Below, in pieces: positions 22,006 through 29,199 of a stretch of DNA of 41,945 bases. This DNA is from a virus. How positions within the stretch are numbered: position 1 is the stretch's first letter; each line of letters starts with the position of its first letter. Below the pieces are notes generated by a model that saw only the letters and a list, made by a program, of their open reading frames with translations, did not search any database and was not told the DNA's origin. A program made the position numbers and the translations under genes. The stretch is taken from positions 1-41,945 of IMG/VR virus record IMGVR_UViG_3300047320_000062, one strand, 5' to 3'.

Positions 22006-22205
22006 TGCCTGAGGGTGAAGACACGGCGGTTGAGGTTCCTCGTTACGAGGAGACAACCGACGAGAACGGCAACACGGTGATTATCGGGTATCCGTCGGAC
22101 GGCGCTACGGCTGTCTACCCGGAGGACTCTGACACCACGTCGGACGGCTCTCCGGGGCCCGGTCCCGCTCCGTCCAGTGAGGAACCCCCTCAGGGGGGCG
22201 CGTAA
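22005..22205 (+). CDS. Small acidic Pro-rich protein in the tail operon
   Basis: 66 residues from GTG 22005, sharing one base with the tape measure stop. It has a short possible beta part (VPRYEETTDENGNTVIIGYPSDG) and a disordered acidic, Pro/Ser-rich tail. No family was recognised. It may be a small tail-tip accessory protein. Confidence 0.62.
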   Translation: MPEGEDTAVEVPRYEETTDENGNTVIIGYPSDGATAVYPEDSDTTSDGSPGPGPAPSSEEPPQGGA

Positions 22206-22236
22206 TCGCCTAGGAGCGTTCCTAGGTTCATCTGTA

Positions 22237-22267
22237 CCCCGGTGAGTCTCACGAGGGCTCACCGGGG
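22237..22267 (+). terminator. Hairpin between tail genes, possible attenuator
   Basis: 10-bp stem CCCCGGTGAG (22237-22246) with CTCACCGGGG (22258-22267), 11-nt loop, no T tail. A second smaller hairpin, CCTAGGA/TCCTAGG, lies just upstream at 22209-22226. Both fill the 79-nt gap before the 22285 gene; they may end, attenuate or stabilise transcripts. Confidence 0.5.
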
Positions 22268-22284
22268 CCCTAGGAGGTTTCTTA

Positions 22285-24549
22285 GTGGCTTTCGTCAACC
22301 CGAACCTACTCACTGACCCGGCAGCAACCACCTTTGAGGGTGGCACGCATGCTTGGACGGATCCGACGAGCAACACGACGCTATCTGTTGTGACGGGTCA
22401 GTATCTGTCCGGCACTTACTCGCTGAGGTTCACTGCCAAGGCTACGGGTACCGTTCAGGCGTATTCCCCGTACGTGACCGGCGTACAGGAGGGGAAGACG
22501 TATCTAGCGCGCATTCCGGCGCGTATTCAGGCTGCTTATGCGGGCAAGGTCTTTACGGCGCGGATTCTGTTCTACGCCGATAGCGGCCCTAATATCGGCT
22601 CGTTCAACTACTCGACTTCCCCTAGCGCCACTAGCACGGGTTGGGTTCTCGGCAACTATCCGACCATTAGCGCGGTTGCCCCTCCGACCGCAACCAAGAT
22701 GCGCATTGCGTTTATCGCGGACAACATCACGATTAACGACTACGTCAACATTGACGACGTGTACCTAGGTGAGGCGCCGGTTATCCCGGGCAACCTTTAC
22801 GGGTATGACGTGCAGTCGGCTGAGTCGGGCATTGACGGTTGGGGCGCGTCGGGCTCTACTCCGGGCACGGTGTCTTGGGGTACCGGTCCCCGATACGACG
22901 GTTTCCGCTGTGTCGGCATTACAGCGAACGTATCGGGCACTCAGTATCTCCGCACGAACACGACGGTTCCGGTTACTCCGGGCGTTGAGTACGTGGCTGA
23001 GGGGTGGCTATTCAGCCCAGTTACGTCTACTGCTGACGCGCTTATCCAGTGGTACGACGCGGGCGGGGCGACGCTTCCGGCCTCGTCGTTGTCGCGCTCG
23101 CTCACGTCGGGCGCATGGAACTACCGGATTCTTTCTGCGGTTGCTCCTGCCGGGGCTGCTACGGCTCGTCTGTACTTCCGTCCGGTCGCTCTTGCCGTTG
23201 GGGACGCTTTCTATCTTGACGAGGCGGCTCTAAAGCCTGCCCCGAATGCGGCCGGTAACCTTCTGACGTACGACGAGTATTCGACGGAGGCCACTCAACC
23301 GGCTTGGACGTGTGATGACGCCACCCTGTCGCGTGACTACTACACGTCTACTGCTACTGACGGCCGGTACGTTCTTGCTATTCGTCCGACGAGCAACACG
23401 ATTGTCAACGCGAGCCTTGACCGGCTAATCCCGGTGACTGAGGGCACGTCCTATCAGGCTCGCACTACGATCCTGCGGCACAATCCGAATACGGCTGAGT
23501 CCATCCCGATTACGGCTCGTACGCGGATTAGTTGGTTTGACGCATCGGGGACGCTGCTTGAGGTTGATGAACCTGACCAGTTCGCAACGATCTATGACAG
23601 TGCTGCGTATGCGGGAATCCTGGTTGCAGAGACGCGCACGGCTCCTACTGGGGCAGTGTTCGCGCGGTTCGGTATGGAAATTGACCACACCAACACCCCT
23701 GCTGATTTCTACTACGCCGATAAGATCCAGTTCTATGTTTCCGATCCGCTCTATGAGCTGTCGGTAAACGACGACGCGGGTTACGTGCGCTTGAAGCTAA
23801 ATTACCTTCCGCCCTCATCTACTACCACGGTGACCATTTACCGGGTTGACGAGGACGGCAAGACTACGTTTCTGCGCGGGTACGGAATCGACTATGACGG
23901 AGCCCCGTACACTCAGGGTCCGATTCTCGTTGAGGACTACGAGGCGCCGCTAGCTAGTCGCGTTTGGTACGCCACTGAGTGGCGCAACGGCAGCACGTTG
24001 ACGGCGCGCATGTTGACTCAGACGGTTACGGCCCCGGTGTTGTCGAATCCGGATTACGTTTGGTTCAAGTCTCCGGGCATTCCGGCGCTGAACACTACGG
24101 TCATGATGGAAGCCCCGATCAAATGGTCTCGTGAGGCACGGCAGGCGCTGTACGCGATTGTTGGTCGGCGTAACCCGATTGCCATCACGGACGCCCGGCA
24201 GGGTCGTAAGGCTAGCCTTTCGCTCCTCGTGTGGGACGAGGCGAGTAACGCGCTCTTTGACGCGCTGCTTGATACTGGGCTCACGGCCCTGATTCAGGCT
24301 ATGCCGGGTTACGGCGTTGACGGGAACCTGTACCTCTCCATTGGTGGGGTTGAGGTTGAGAGCGTCACGAACGCTGCGAACATCCCCGGTTGGCGTTGGA
24401 CGCTTGATGTGTCTGAGGTTGACCGTCCGGCCGGTGGCCTACAGGGCTCGGTCGCGGGTACGTGGCAGACGGTCTTGGATGGCAACAACGCTTGGTCTGA
24501 CGTGCTTGGTCGCTACGGCGATTGGGCGGGCACGCTCACGAACCCCTAG
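22285..24549 (+). CDS. Minor tail protein with carbohydrate-binding-like domains
   Basis: 754 residues from GTG 22285 (TAGGAGG upstream). The first two thirds hold three successive jelly-roll-like units of about 150 residues, each with SYSLRFTA/GTQYL- and VNIDDVYLGEAP / FYLDEAALKPAP / FYYADKIQFYVSDP-type ends, recalling CBM4/9 carbohydrate-binding folds. Residues from about 490 resemble a beta-sandwich followed by a distal-tail-like C-terminus (VWFKSPGIPALNTTVMMEAPIKWSREARQ). The likely role is distal tail or baseplate with sugar binding to the host wall; this is by domain impression rather than close family match. Confidence 0.75.
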   Translation: MAFVNPNLLTDPAATTFEGGTHAWTDPTSNTTLSVVTGQYLSGTYSLRFTAKATGTVQAYSPYVTGVQEGKTYLARIPARIQAAYAGKVFTARILFYADSGPNIGSFNYSTSPSATSTGWVLGNYPTISAVAPPTATKMRIAFIADNITINDYVNIDDVYLGEAPVIPGNLYGYDVQSAESGIDGWGASGSTPGTVSWGTGPRYDGFRCVGITANVSGTQYLRTNTTVPVTPGVEYVAEGWLFSPVTSTADALIQWYDAGGATLPASSLSRSLTSGAWNYRILSAVAPAGAATARLYFRPVALAVGDAFYLDEAALKPAPNAAGNLLTYDEYSTEATQPAWTCDDATLSRDYYTSTATDGRYVLAIRPTSNTIVNASLDRLIPVTEGTSYQARTTILRHNPNTAESIPITARTRISWFDASGTLLEVDEPDQFATIYDSAAYAGILVAETRTAPTGAVFARFGMEIDHTNTPADFYYADKIQFYVSDPLYELSVNDDAGYVRLKLNYLPPSSTTTVTIYRVDEDGKTTFLRGYGIDYDGAPYTQGPILVEDYEAPLASRVWYATEWRNGSTLTARMLTQTVTAPVLSNPDYVWFKSPGIPALNTTVMMEAPIKWSREARQALYAIVGRRNPIAITDARQGRKASLSLLVWDEASNALFDALLDTGLTALIQAMPGYGVDGNLYLSIGGVEVESVTNAANIPGWRWTLDVSEVDRPAGGLQGSVAGTWQTVLDGNNAWSDVLGRYGDWAGTLTNP

Positions 24550-24571
24550 CAGCTACTGAATTCAGCAACTG
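24550..24571. promoter_or_regulatory. Operator-like palindrome, copy 12
   Basis: Halves CAGCTACTGAA / TTCAGCAACTG, directly after the stop of the 22285 gene and 16 nt before the next start. Confidence 0.75.
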
Positions 24572-24586
24572 ACCAGAAAGGGGGCA

Positions 24587-25714
24587 GTGTTGCTAAGCGT
24601 CAGCCCTAAGTGGGCTCGGGCGCTGACGACGAGCCACGGACTAGTAAGCAAGGTGAATGCCCTTTACGGCGGGTCTCTCGTCGCTGAGGACATTCCCTTT
24701 GTGAGCGGGTCCGTGAAGGTGGATAGGGGCAGTGAGACACGGCGCTCACTGTCCCTCACCGTTGCTGACCCTCGTCAGTTCCCTAAGGCTGAAACCGACT
24801 TGTTCGGTGTGTACGGACAGCAACTCTACGTTGAGCGTGGCATCCGCTACCTTGACGGCTCAACGGAATCGGTCCCGCTTGGCACGTTCGTGATTACGAG
24901 CGTGAGCGGTGACGTGCACACGGGTCCGCTCTCGATTGAGGCGGCGGGGCTTGAGATCCTGCTTAAGCGGGCTCTGTTCGGCTCGGCGACGAGCACCAAG
25001 GGTTCCCGGGATGCTGCGGCATTCATCGGCGCGCAGATCGCGGACACGCTTCCCCTTGCCGGGTTTGTTGACCGCTCGTCCAGTGGTGGCCGTGCGCTTC
25101 CCACTAAGACTTGGGATGCGGGTACGGACAAGTGGGCGGCTCTCTCTGAGGTTGCCCTTTCTGCGGGCGCTGAACTGTTCTGTGACGCGTACGGCACGTT
25201 CGTGCTCGCTGACATTCCATCGGTCAAGGACTCAAACCCCACGGCCGTTTGGGACGTGTCTGCGGGTGAGTCTGGCGTGATGGTGTCGGCTCAGCAGTCG
25301 CTTACCAGTGACGAGGTTTACAACCGGGTCACGGTCGTTGGGGAAAACGCTGAGGACAACAAGCCCCCGGTCTCCGCAACGGTGTCCATCACGGACAGCA
25401 CTGACCCGCTCCGCTATGGGGGACCGTTCGGCAAGGTTGTTAAGCGGGTGTCCTCAAGCCTCGTCACGACCAATGCGGACTGTAACGCTATGGCGCTTGC
25501 GCTCTTGCGTAAGGGGCGTGCGCCGAACCGTTCGGTCTCTTTGTCTGCGGTCCCCAACCCTGCGCTAGATGCGGGGGATTGGATCCGGGTGGACTACGGG
25601 CCCGGCATTGACCCTGAGTTGCACCTAGTGAACGCATTTGATGTTCCGCTCTCGACCGATGGGGGAGCGTTCAATATCGACACCATCGGTGGACGGGACG
25701 AGGATCAAGGGTAA
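24587..25714 (+). CDS. Tail-tip (Tal-like) protein
   Basis: 375 residues from GTG 24587, with AAAGGGGGC upstream (TTG 24590 is an alternative). VKVDRGSETRRSLSLTVADPRQFPKAETDLFGVYGQQLYVERGI and later GTFVITSVSGDVHTGPLSIEAAGLEILLKRALF are typical of actinophage minor tail proteins of the Tal / gpD hub type. VWDVSAGESGVMVSAQQSLTSDEVYNRVTVVGE is a usual second domain. It probably caps the tail tube. Its last base is the first base of the next ATG. Confidence 0.82.
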   Translation: MLLSVSPKWARALTTSHGLVSKVNALYGGSLVAEDIPFVSGSVKVDRGSETRRSLSLTVADPRQFPKAETDLFGVYGQQLYVERGIRYLDGSTESVPLGTFVITSVSGDVHTGPLSIEAAGLEILLKRALFGSATSTKGSRDAAAFIGAQIADTLPLAGFVDRSSSGGRALPTKTWDAGTDKWAALSEVALSAGAELFCDAYGTFVLADIPSVKDSNPTAVWDVSAGESGVMVSAQQSLTSDEVYNRVTVVGENAEDNKPPVSATVSITDSTDPLRYGGPFGKVVKRVSSSLVTTNADCNAMALALLRKGRAPNRSVSLSAVPNPALDAGDWIRVDYGPGIDPELHLVNAFDVPLSTDGGAFNIDTIGGRDEDQG

Positions 25715-26310
25715 TGGCGGCTGTAGACAAGCTACTTGGCGCGGCGGTGCAGTCCGTGAAGACTTCCGGGCTCGTCGAGTCGGTTGCCCGCATGGGTGTC
25801 GTCTCAGCGGTCAACTCCGATGGTTCCATTGATGTTTCGCGCGCCGGTGACACGTTCCCTAGCGTGAGGCTCTTGACCGGCTATCAGAGCCCCGCTGTTG
25901 GTGACTCGGTGCAGATGGTTAAGACCATGGGCGGTTGGGTCTGTGTGGGCGCCTACCAGGCTGCTACGCCTAGTCCTCAGTGGGTCTCTGCCTCGCTCGT
26001 GAGCGGCTACTCAAACAGCGGAAACAGCAACGGCACGGTTCAGTATCGCCGGATCGTTGACCATGGCTCAACGTTCATTGAGTGGTGCGGCGGCATGTCG
26101 TGGGCTACCTCGGGTAGTCCTCCGAACGGCGGTGAGTTCTTCACCATGCCGACCGGCTTTCGCCCACTGTCTAAGCGCTCTGTTGCGGCGGCTGCTGGTG
26201 GCGTCCCGCTAAAGATCGATTTCAACCCGGACGGCGGTTGTGTGCTCATCCCGCCCACCGGCGTTACTACGTGGTGCAGCGTCAACGGCGTCCGCTACCG
26301 CATTGACTAA
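25714..26310 (+). CDS. Tail/baseplate protein with receptor-like C-terminal domain
   Basis: 198 residues from ATG 25714. The first 90 residues (SVARMGVVSAVNSDGSIDVSRAGDTFPSVRLL...VGDSVQMVKTMGGWVCVGAY) look like a small OB-type hub domain. The C-terminal part starts WVSASLVSGYSNSGNSNGTV and continues QYRRIVDHGSTFIEWCGGM. It is clearly related to the C-terminal domain of the next gene, so the head domain seems duplicated. A likely receptor-binding or baseplate role is inferred from position and this domain. Confidence 0.7.
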   Translation: MAAVDKLLGAAVQSVKTSGLVESVARMGVVSAVNSDGSIDVSRAGDTFPSVRLLTGYQSPAVGDSVQMVKTMGGWVCVGAYQAATPSPQWVSASLVSGYSNSGNSNGTVQYRRIVDHGSTFIEWCGGMSWATSGSPPNGGEFFTMPTGFRPLSKRSVAAAAGGVPLKIDFNPDGGCVLIPPTGVTTWCSVNGVRYRID

Positions 26311-26322
26311 GGAGTCCCACCT

Positions 26323-26937
26323 ATGCCCCTAACTGACTCGTACGGTCAGAACATCCCGTACCCCACGCTTACCGATAAGCCCAATGCTCAGTCCCTCGCT
26401 GAGGGTCTGGTTACGAACATGACCCCCAAGCTAGTCATGTCGTTCACTTCTGCGGTGACCCGTGGTGCCACCATTAAGAAGCCCGTTGAGGGCATGGTGA
26501 CTTGGCTCAAGGATGTCAACCTCCTACAGGTGTACGACGGTTCCGCTTGGGTGTCGTTCGCGGCGGGCACGAATACTTGGAAGTCGCCTTCCCTTGCGTC
26601 CGGTTGGACGAACAACGGCAACTCTCAGGGCAACTTTCAGTATCGGGTGGTCAACTTCTTCGGGGAAGACACGATCATGTTTCGTGGTGGGCTCTCCCGC
26701 TCCTCGTACCCAACTTCCATCCCCTCGTACTTTGAGCTGAACACTACGGCGCTTCCCTCGTCTGCTCGGCCTGCCTCGCTCCGGACCATTTCGGTTCCGT
26801 GCTCGGACGCCGGGTCGACCCGGATCACGCTCAAGCTAGACATCACTACGGATGGTTGGCTACGGCTGTACGGAGTCAGCCGACCGAATGACCTACCTCA
26901 GTGGGTTGGGTTTAACGGCTGCTTCACGTCCCTCTAG
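26323..26937 (+). CDS. Tail fibre-like protein sharing a C-terminal domain with its neighbour
   Basis: 204 residues from ATG 26323 (AAGGAG upstream). The N-terminal 85 residues (IPYPTLTDKPNAQSLAEGLVTNM...EGMVTWLKDVNLLQVYDGSAWVSF) are of a type seen in phage fibre attachment parts. The C-terminal 120 residues start WKSPSLASGWTNNGNSQGNF and run on as QYRVVNFFGEDTIMFRGGL, matching the previous gene product at W-S-SL-SG-N-GNS-G-QYR. Probably a host recognition protein. Operator copy 13 follows. Confidence 0.7.
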   Translation: MPLTDSYGQNIPYPTLTDKPNAQSLAEGLVTNMTPKLVMSFTSAVTRGATIKKPVEGMVTWLKDVNLLQVYDGSAWVSFAAGTNTWKSPSLASGWTNNGNSQGNFQYRVVNFFGEDTIMFRGGLSRSSYPTSIPSYFELNTTALPSSARPASLRTISVPCSDAGSTRITLKLDITTDGWLRLYGVSRPNDLPQWVGFNGCFTSL

Positions 26938-26959
26938 CAACTACTGATTTCAGTAACTG
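26938..26959. promoter_or_regulatory. Operator-like palindrome, copy 13 (variant centre)
   Basis: Halves CAACTACTGAT / TTCAGTAACTG. The centre reads GATTTC in place of GAATTC. It follows the tail gene stop and is followed directly by the terminator at 26964. Confidence 0.72.
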
Positions 26960-26963
26960 ACTT

Positions 26964-27005
26964 ACCCCCGTCCGGTAGGGCACGACCGGGCGGGGGTTCC
27001 CTTTT
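26964..27005 (+). terminator. Intrinsic terminator at the end of the tail operon
   Basis: Outer stem ACCCCCG (26964-26970) with CGGGGGT (26991-26997), inner stem CCGGT/ACCGG, tail TCCCTTTTCC. Separates tail and lysis genes. Confidence 0.88.
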
Positions 27006-27025
27006 CCCTGAGAGGAGCTACCCGC

Positions 27026-27913
27026 ATGGGTACTGTTTGGGTTTCTGGCGCTGAGCGCCTAGGTAGCGGCAACATTGGCGGGGCTATGGACAGCCCCAAC
27101 CGCCCGGCTCGTGTGGTCTGGCACACGACCGAGAGCGGCGCGGGTAATGCTGCGTTCAACTCGGTTGGGAAGTACCTGACTTCCATCGGCGCAGAGCCTC
27201 ACTTCCTGTACGACCCGACCACGGACCGACTAGGGCAGTACGGTCCGCTTGACCAGTCTGGGCGCGCGCTCAAGAACGATGGCAACACCCGCACGAACCG
27301 CACCGGTCGGGCGTGCATTCAGATTGAGGTACTTGGGCGCGCTGCGACCCCGTTCACGGGTTACTGGCGTCCGGGGAAGAACTTCAAGGCGCTCATGTCG
27401 GCTATCCGTTCGTGGGGTATCCCGGACGTGTTCCCCATGGGTACTCCGGCTAAGACGGCCGGTGCGACCAAGCGTGACCGGAACGTGTGGCTGACCGAGG
27501 GTGGCCACTACGGGCACTGCAACGTGCCTGGTAACGACCACTGGGACCCGGGCGCTATCAGCACCAAGGTTCTGTTTGCTGCGGCCCCTAAGGGCTCCAC
27601 GTCGGCGCCTAAGTCTGCGAGCGTCCCAACTGTGAGCCTCGCTAACGTGGTTGCTGCGTCCAAGAGCGACCCTAAGGCGGCTCAGGGCAAGGCTCTGCAT
27701 GCTGCTGACGTGAAGCCGGTTGAGGCGGCTCTCAAGGCTGAGGGGCTGCTCTCGGCTAAGTACGCGTCCGATGGCTCGTTCGGCACGACCACGGTTACCG
27801 CGTACGCCGCTTGGCAGCGCAAGCTAGGTTTCACCGGCAAGGATGCTGACGGCATTCCCGGCAAGTCGACGCTTGCCAAGCTTGGTGCTAAGCACGGGTT
27901 CAAGGTGAAGTAA
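27026..27913 (+). CDS. Endolysin: N-acetylmuramoyl-L-alanine amidase with peptidoglycan-binding domain
   Basis: 295 residues from ATG 27026 (GAGAGGAG upstream). The amidase_2/PGRP domain covers about 25-180: VVWHTTESG (zinc His), PHFLYDPTTDRLGQY, and HYGHCNVPGNDHWDPG (second zinc His and the HxDPG end). A low-complexity Ala/Ser linker follows, then a peptidoglycan-binding domain from about 225 (ADVKPVEAALKAEGLLS, DGSFGTTTVTAYAAWQRKLG, DGIPGKSTLAKLG). It cleaves the bond between muramic acid and the stem peptide. No signal peptide is seen, so it needs a holin. Confidence 0.94.
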   Translation: MGTVWVSGAERLGSGNIGGAMDSPNRPARVVWHTTESGAGNAAFNSVGKYLTSIGAEPHFLYDPTTDRLGQYGPLDQSGRALKNDGNTRTNRTGRACIQIEVLGRAATPFTGYWRPGKNFKALMSAIRSWGIPDVFPMGTPAKTAGATKRDRNVWLTEGGHYGHCNVPGNDHWDPGAISTKVLFAAAPKGSTSAPKSASVPTVSLANVVAASKSDPKAAQGKALHAADVKPVEAALKAEGLLSAKYASDGSFGTTTVTAYAAWQRKLGFTGKDADGIPGKSTLAKLGAKHGFKVK

Positions 27914-28158
27914 TGAGCGAGCGTGACCCCTTGGGCGGTGTGACTATCGGCGCCCGGGAAATCTATGACGAGCTTGTTGGTATGCGTGGGGACGTTCGTG
28001 ACCTCACGCACGCTAGCGAGATGGTCAGCCGGAAGCTTGAGGATCACGAGGAGCGTCTACGGACGCTTGAGCGTTGGAAGTACGCACTTCCTACGGCTGC
28101 TGTGTCTGGCTTGCTCGCTGCGGGGGTCACTCTCGCTCGTGCTGCCGGTGCTCTGTAA
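27913..28158 (+). CDS. Small membrane protein with coiled coil, holin-like
   Basis: 81 residues, ATG overlapping the endolysin stop (TAATG). Residues 15-55 are a charged coiled coil (EIYDELVGMRGDVRDLTHASEMVSRKLEDHEERLRTLERW); residues 57-80 (ALPTAAVSGLLAAGVTLARAAGAL) form one membrane helix. Such coiled-coil plus single-helix proteins stand beside endolysins in many actinophages and may be a holin or holin regulator. Confidence 0.75.
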   Translation: MSERDPLGGVTIGAREIYDELVGMRGDVRDLTHASEMVSRKLEDHEERLRTLERWKYALPTAAVSGLLAAGVTLARAAGAL

Positions 28159-28164
28159 CTCTCT

Positions 28165-28193
28165 GTAGACCAAAATTTATGCCGGCGGTCTAC
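28165..28193 (-). repeat. Conserved-loop hairpin element, copy C (inverted)
   Basis: Read on the minus strand: stem GTAGACC / GGTCTAC enclosing GCCGGCATAAATTTT. The loop differs from copy B (38796-38810) at two positions, and the stem differs by a compensated base pair (T-A in B, G-C here). It lies between the two small lysis-region membrane genes. Confidence 0.78.
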
Positions 28194-28225
28194 GCAACGT
28201 AACGAATCGAAGGGACGCATTACCT

Positions 28226-28435
28226 ATGTCGTTTGTCAAGGATCATGCCGCGCGGTTCTACGCGGTGCTTGTGGCGCTCGTCGCCCTAGCGGCGCACTTT
28301 GTGCCCGACCTGCCGTCTGAGCTAATCCTTGCCGTTGCTGCGGCTCTGCTCGGCCTTGGTGAGGGTGTGCAGCGTCTTGAGGACGCTAAGACCGTTGCTG
28401 CGTTCCTGTACGCCGAGGGCAAGCACCGGAAGTAA
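28226..28435 (+). CDS. Holin (two membrane segments)
   Basis: 69 residues from ATG 28226 (GAAGGGACG upstream). Two hydrophobic segments, FYAVLVALVALAAHFV (12-27) and LILAVAAALLGLGEGV (33-48), join by a short PDLPSE turn; the C-terminus is charged (YAEGKHRK). This two-segment plan with basic tail is typical of small phage holins, which form membrane holes to release the endolysin. Hairpin copy C lies just upstream. Confidence 0.85.
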   Translation: MSFVKDHAARFYAVLVALVALAAHFVPDLPSELILAVAAALLGLGEGVQRLEDAKTVAAFLYAEGKHRK

Positions 28436-28454
28436 GGAAGCTCTTGCGCTCCCG
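28435..28454 (+). promoter_or_regulatory. GGAAG-CTTGCGCTC motif, copy 6
   Basis: AGGAAGCTCTTGCGCTCCCG overlaps the TAA of the holin gene (28433-28435) and lies 33 nt before the TTG start of the kinase gene. The most divergent copy at its right end. Confidence 0.55.
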
Positions 28455-28481
28455 TAGGTAGGTAGGACTTATCTACGGGAG
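28449..28481 (+). promoter_or_regulatory. Hairpin covering the kinase ribosome site
   Basis: 9-bp stem CTCCCGTAG (28449-28457) with CTACGGGAG (28473-28481). The right arm contains the GGGAGG ribosome site of the gene starting at TTG 28488, so folding would hide it. Direct GTAG repeats fill the loop. Confidence 0.55.
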
Positions 28482-28487
28482 GTTGCT

Positions 28488-29054
28488 TTGAAGTTCCCGC
28501 ACATTGCCTTTATCGGCAAGGCTCGTTCCGGCAAGGACACAGCGGCCGGTTTCCTCGTCCGGCATGCCGCTTATACGCGAGTCGCATTCGCTGACCCGCT
28601 CAAGGAAATGGCGCTCCGCATGGATCCGCTCATTCCTACGGCGTACGACCGGGGTTACCGGCTCTCTGTCCGGCTTTCCCGCCTCGTCACGGACGTTGGT
28701 TGGGAATACGCCAAGGACAACTATCCGGAGGTTCGCAGGATCCTTCAGACGGCCGGTCAGGCGGTCCGGCATCACGACGAGGGCTTTTGGGTCAGCGTCG
28801 CTATGGACCGGGTGGCCGTTGCCGACTCTTGGAACCTGCCGGTTGTCGTGACTGACTGCCGGTACCCGAACGAGGCCAAGGCGCTACAGGCGCGAGGGTT
28901 CAAGCTCGTACGCATCCTGCGTCCGGCCCTCGTCTCTGCGGACACTCACGAGAGTGAGACGGCGCTTGATGACTTCCCGACGGACCTCACCATCACGAAC
29001 GGCGGTACCCCCGCTGATCTGCGCGAGGAGCTACGCGCTTACCTGTTGAGCTAG
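28488..29054 (+). CDS. Deoxynucleoside monophosphate kinase
   Basis: 188 residues from TTG 28488, with GGGAGG upstream. The P-loop is IGKARSGKDTAAGFL (GKxxSGKDT), followed by VAFADPLKEMALRMDPLI, the usual pattern of T4 gp1-like dNMP kinases, then VTDCRYPNEAKALQARGFKLVRILRP, the NEA motif and LID region. It phosphorylates dNMPs, completing the dNTP supply with ThyX and dCMP deaminase. It is expressed just after the lysis cluster but belongs to early metabolism, and has its own promoter motif and hairpin upstream. Confidence 0.88.
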   Translation: MKFPHIAFIGKARSGKDTAAGFLVRHAAYTRVAFADPLKEMALRMDPLIPTAYDRGYRLSVRLSRLVTDVGWEYAKDNYPEVRRILQTAGQAVRHHDEGFWVSVAMDRVAVADSWNLPVVVTDCRYPNEAKALQARGFKLVRILRPALVSADTHESETALDDFPTDLTITNGGTPADLREELRAYLLS

Positions 29055-29060
29055 CTCGTG

Positions 29061-29096
29061 AGCCCCCTTGGCCTATCCGGCTGAGGGGGCTTTCTT
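29061..29096 (+). terminator. Intrinsic terminator after the kinase gene
   Basis: AGCCCCCT (29061-29068) pairs with AGGGGGCT (29084-29091), tail TTTCTTGCG. Confidence 0.85.
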
Positions 29097-29104
29097 GCGT
29101 TTGG

Positions 29105-29126
29105 CAGCTACTGAATTCAGCACCTG
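29105..29126. promoter_or_regulatory. Operator-like palindrome, copy 14
   Basis: Halves CAGCTACTGAA / TTCAGCACCTG. Ends 2 nt before TTGCGC (29129), exactly as copies 1-3 do 27 kb away. Confidence 0.8.
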
Positions 29127-29128
29127 GC

Positions 29129-29157
29129 TTGCGCGGCCCGTGGGGCGTGTGTACTGT
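29129..29157 (+). promoter_or_regulatory. Early promoter for the 29200 gene
   Basis: TTGCGC (29129-29134), 17-nt spacer, TACTGT (29152-29157), then CTTCCTTGTCAGC, the leader shared with 1161, 1494 and 2415. Confidence 0.72.
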
Positions 29158-29199
29158 CTTCCTTGTCAGCACGACGGCGAACGAACGAGGGGGAACCCA

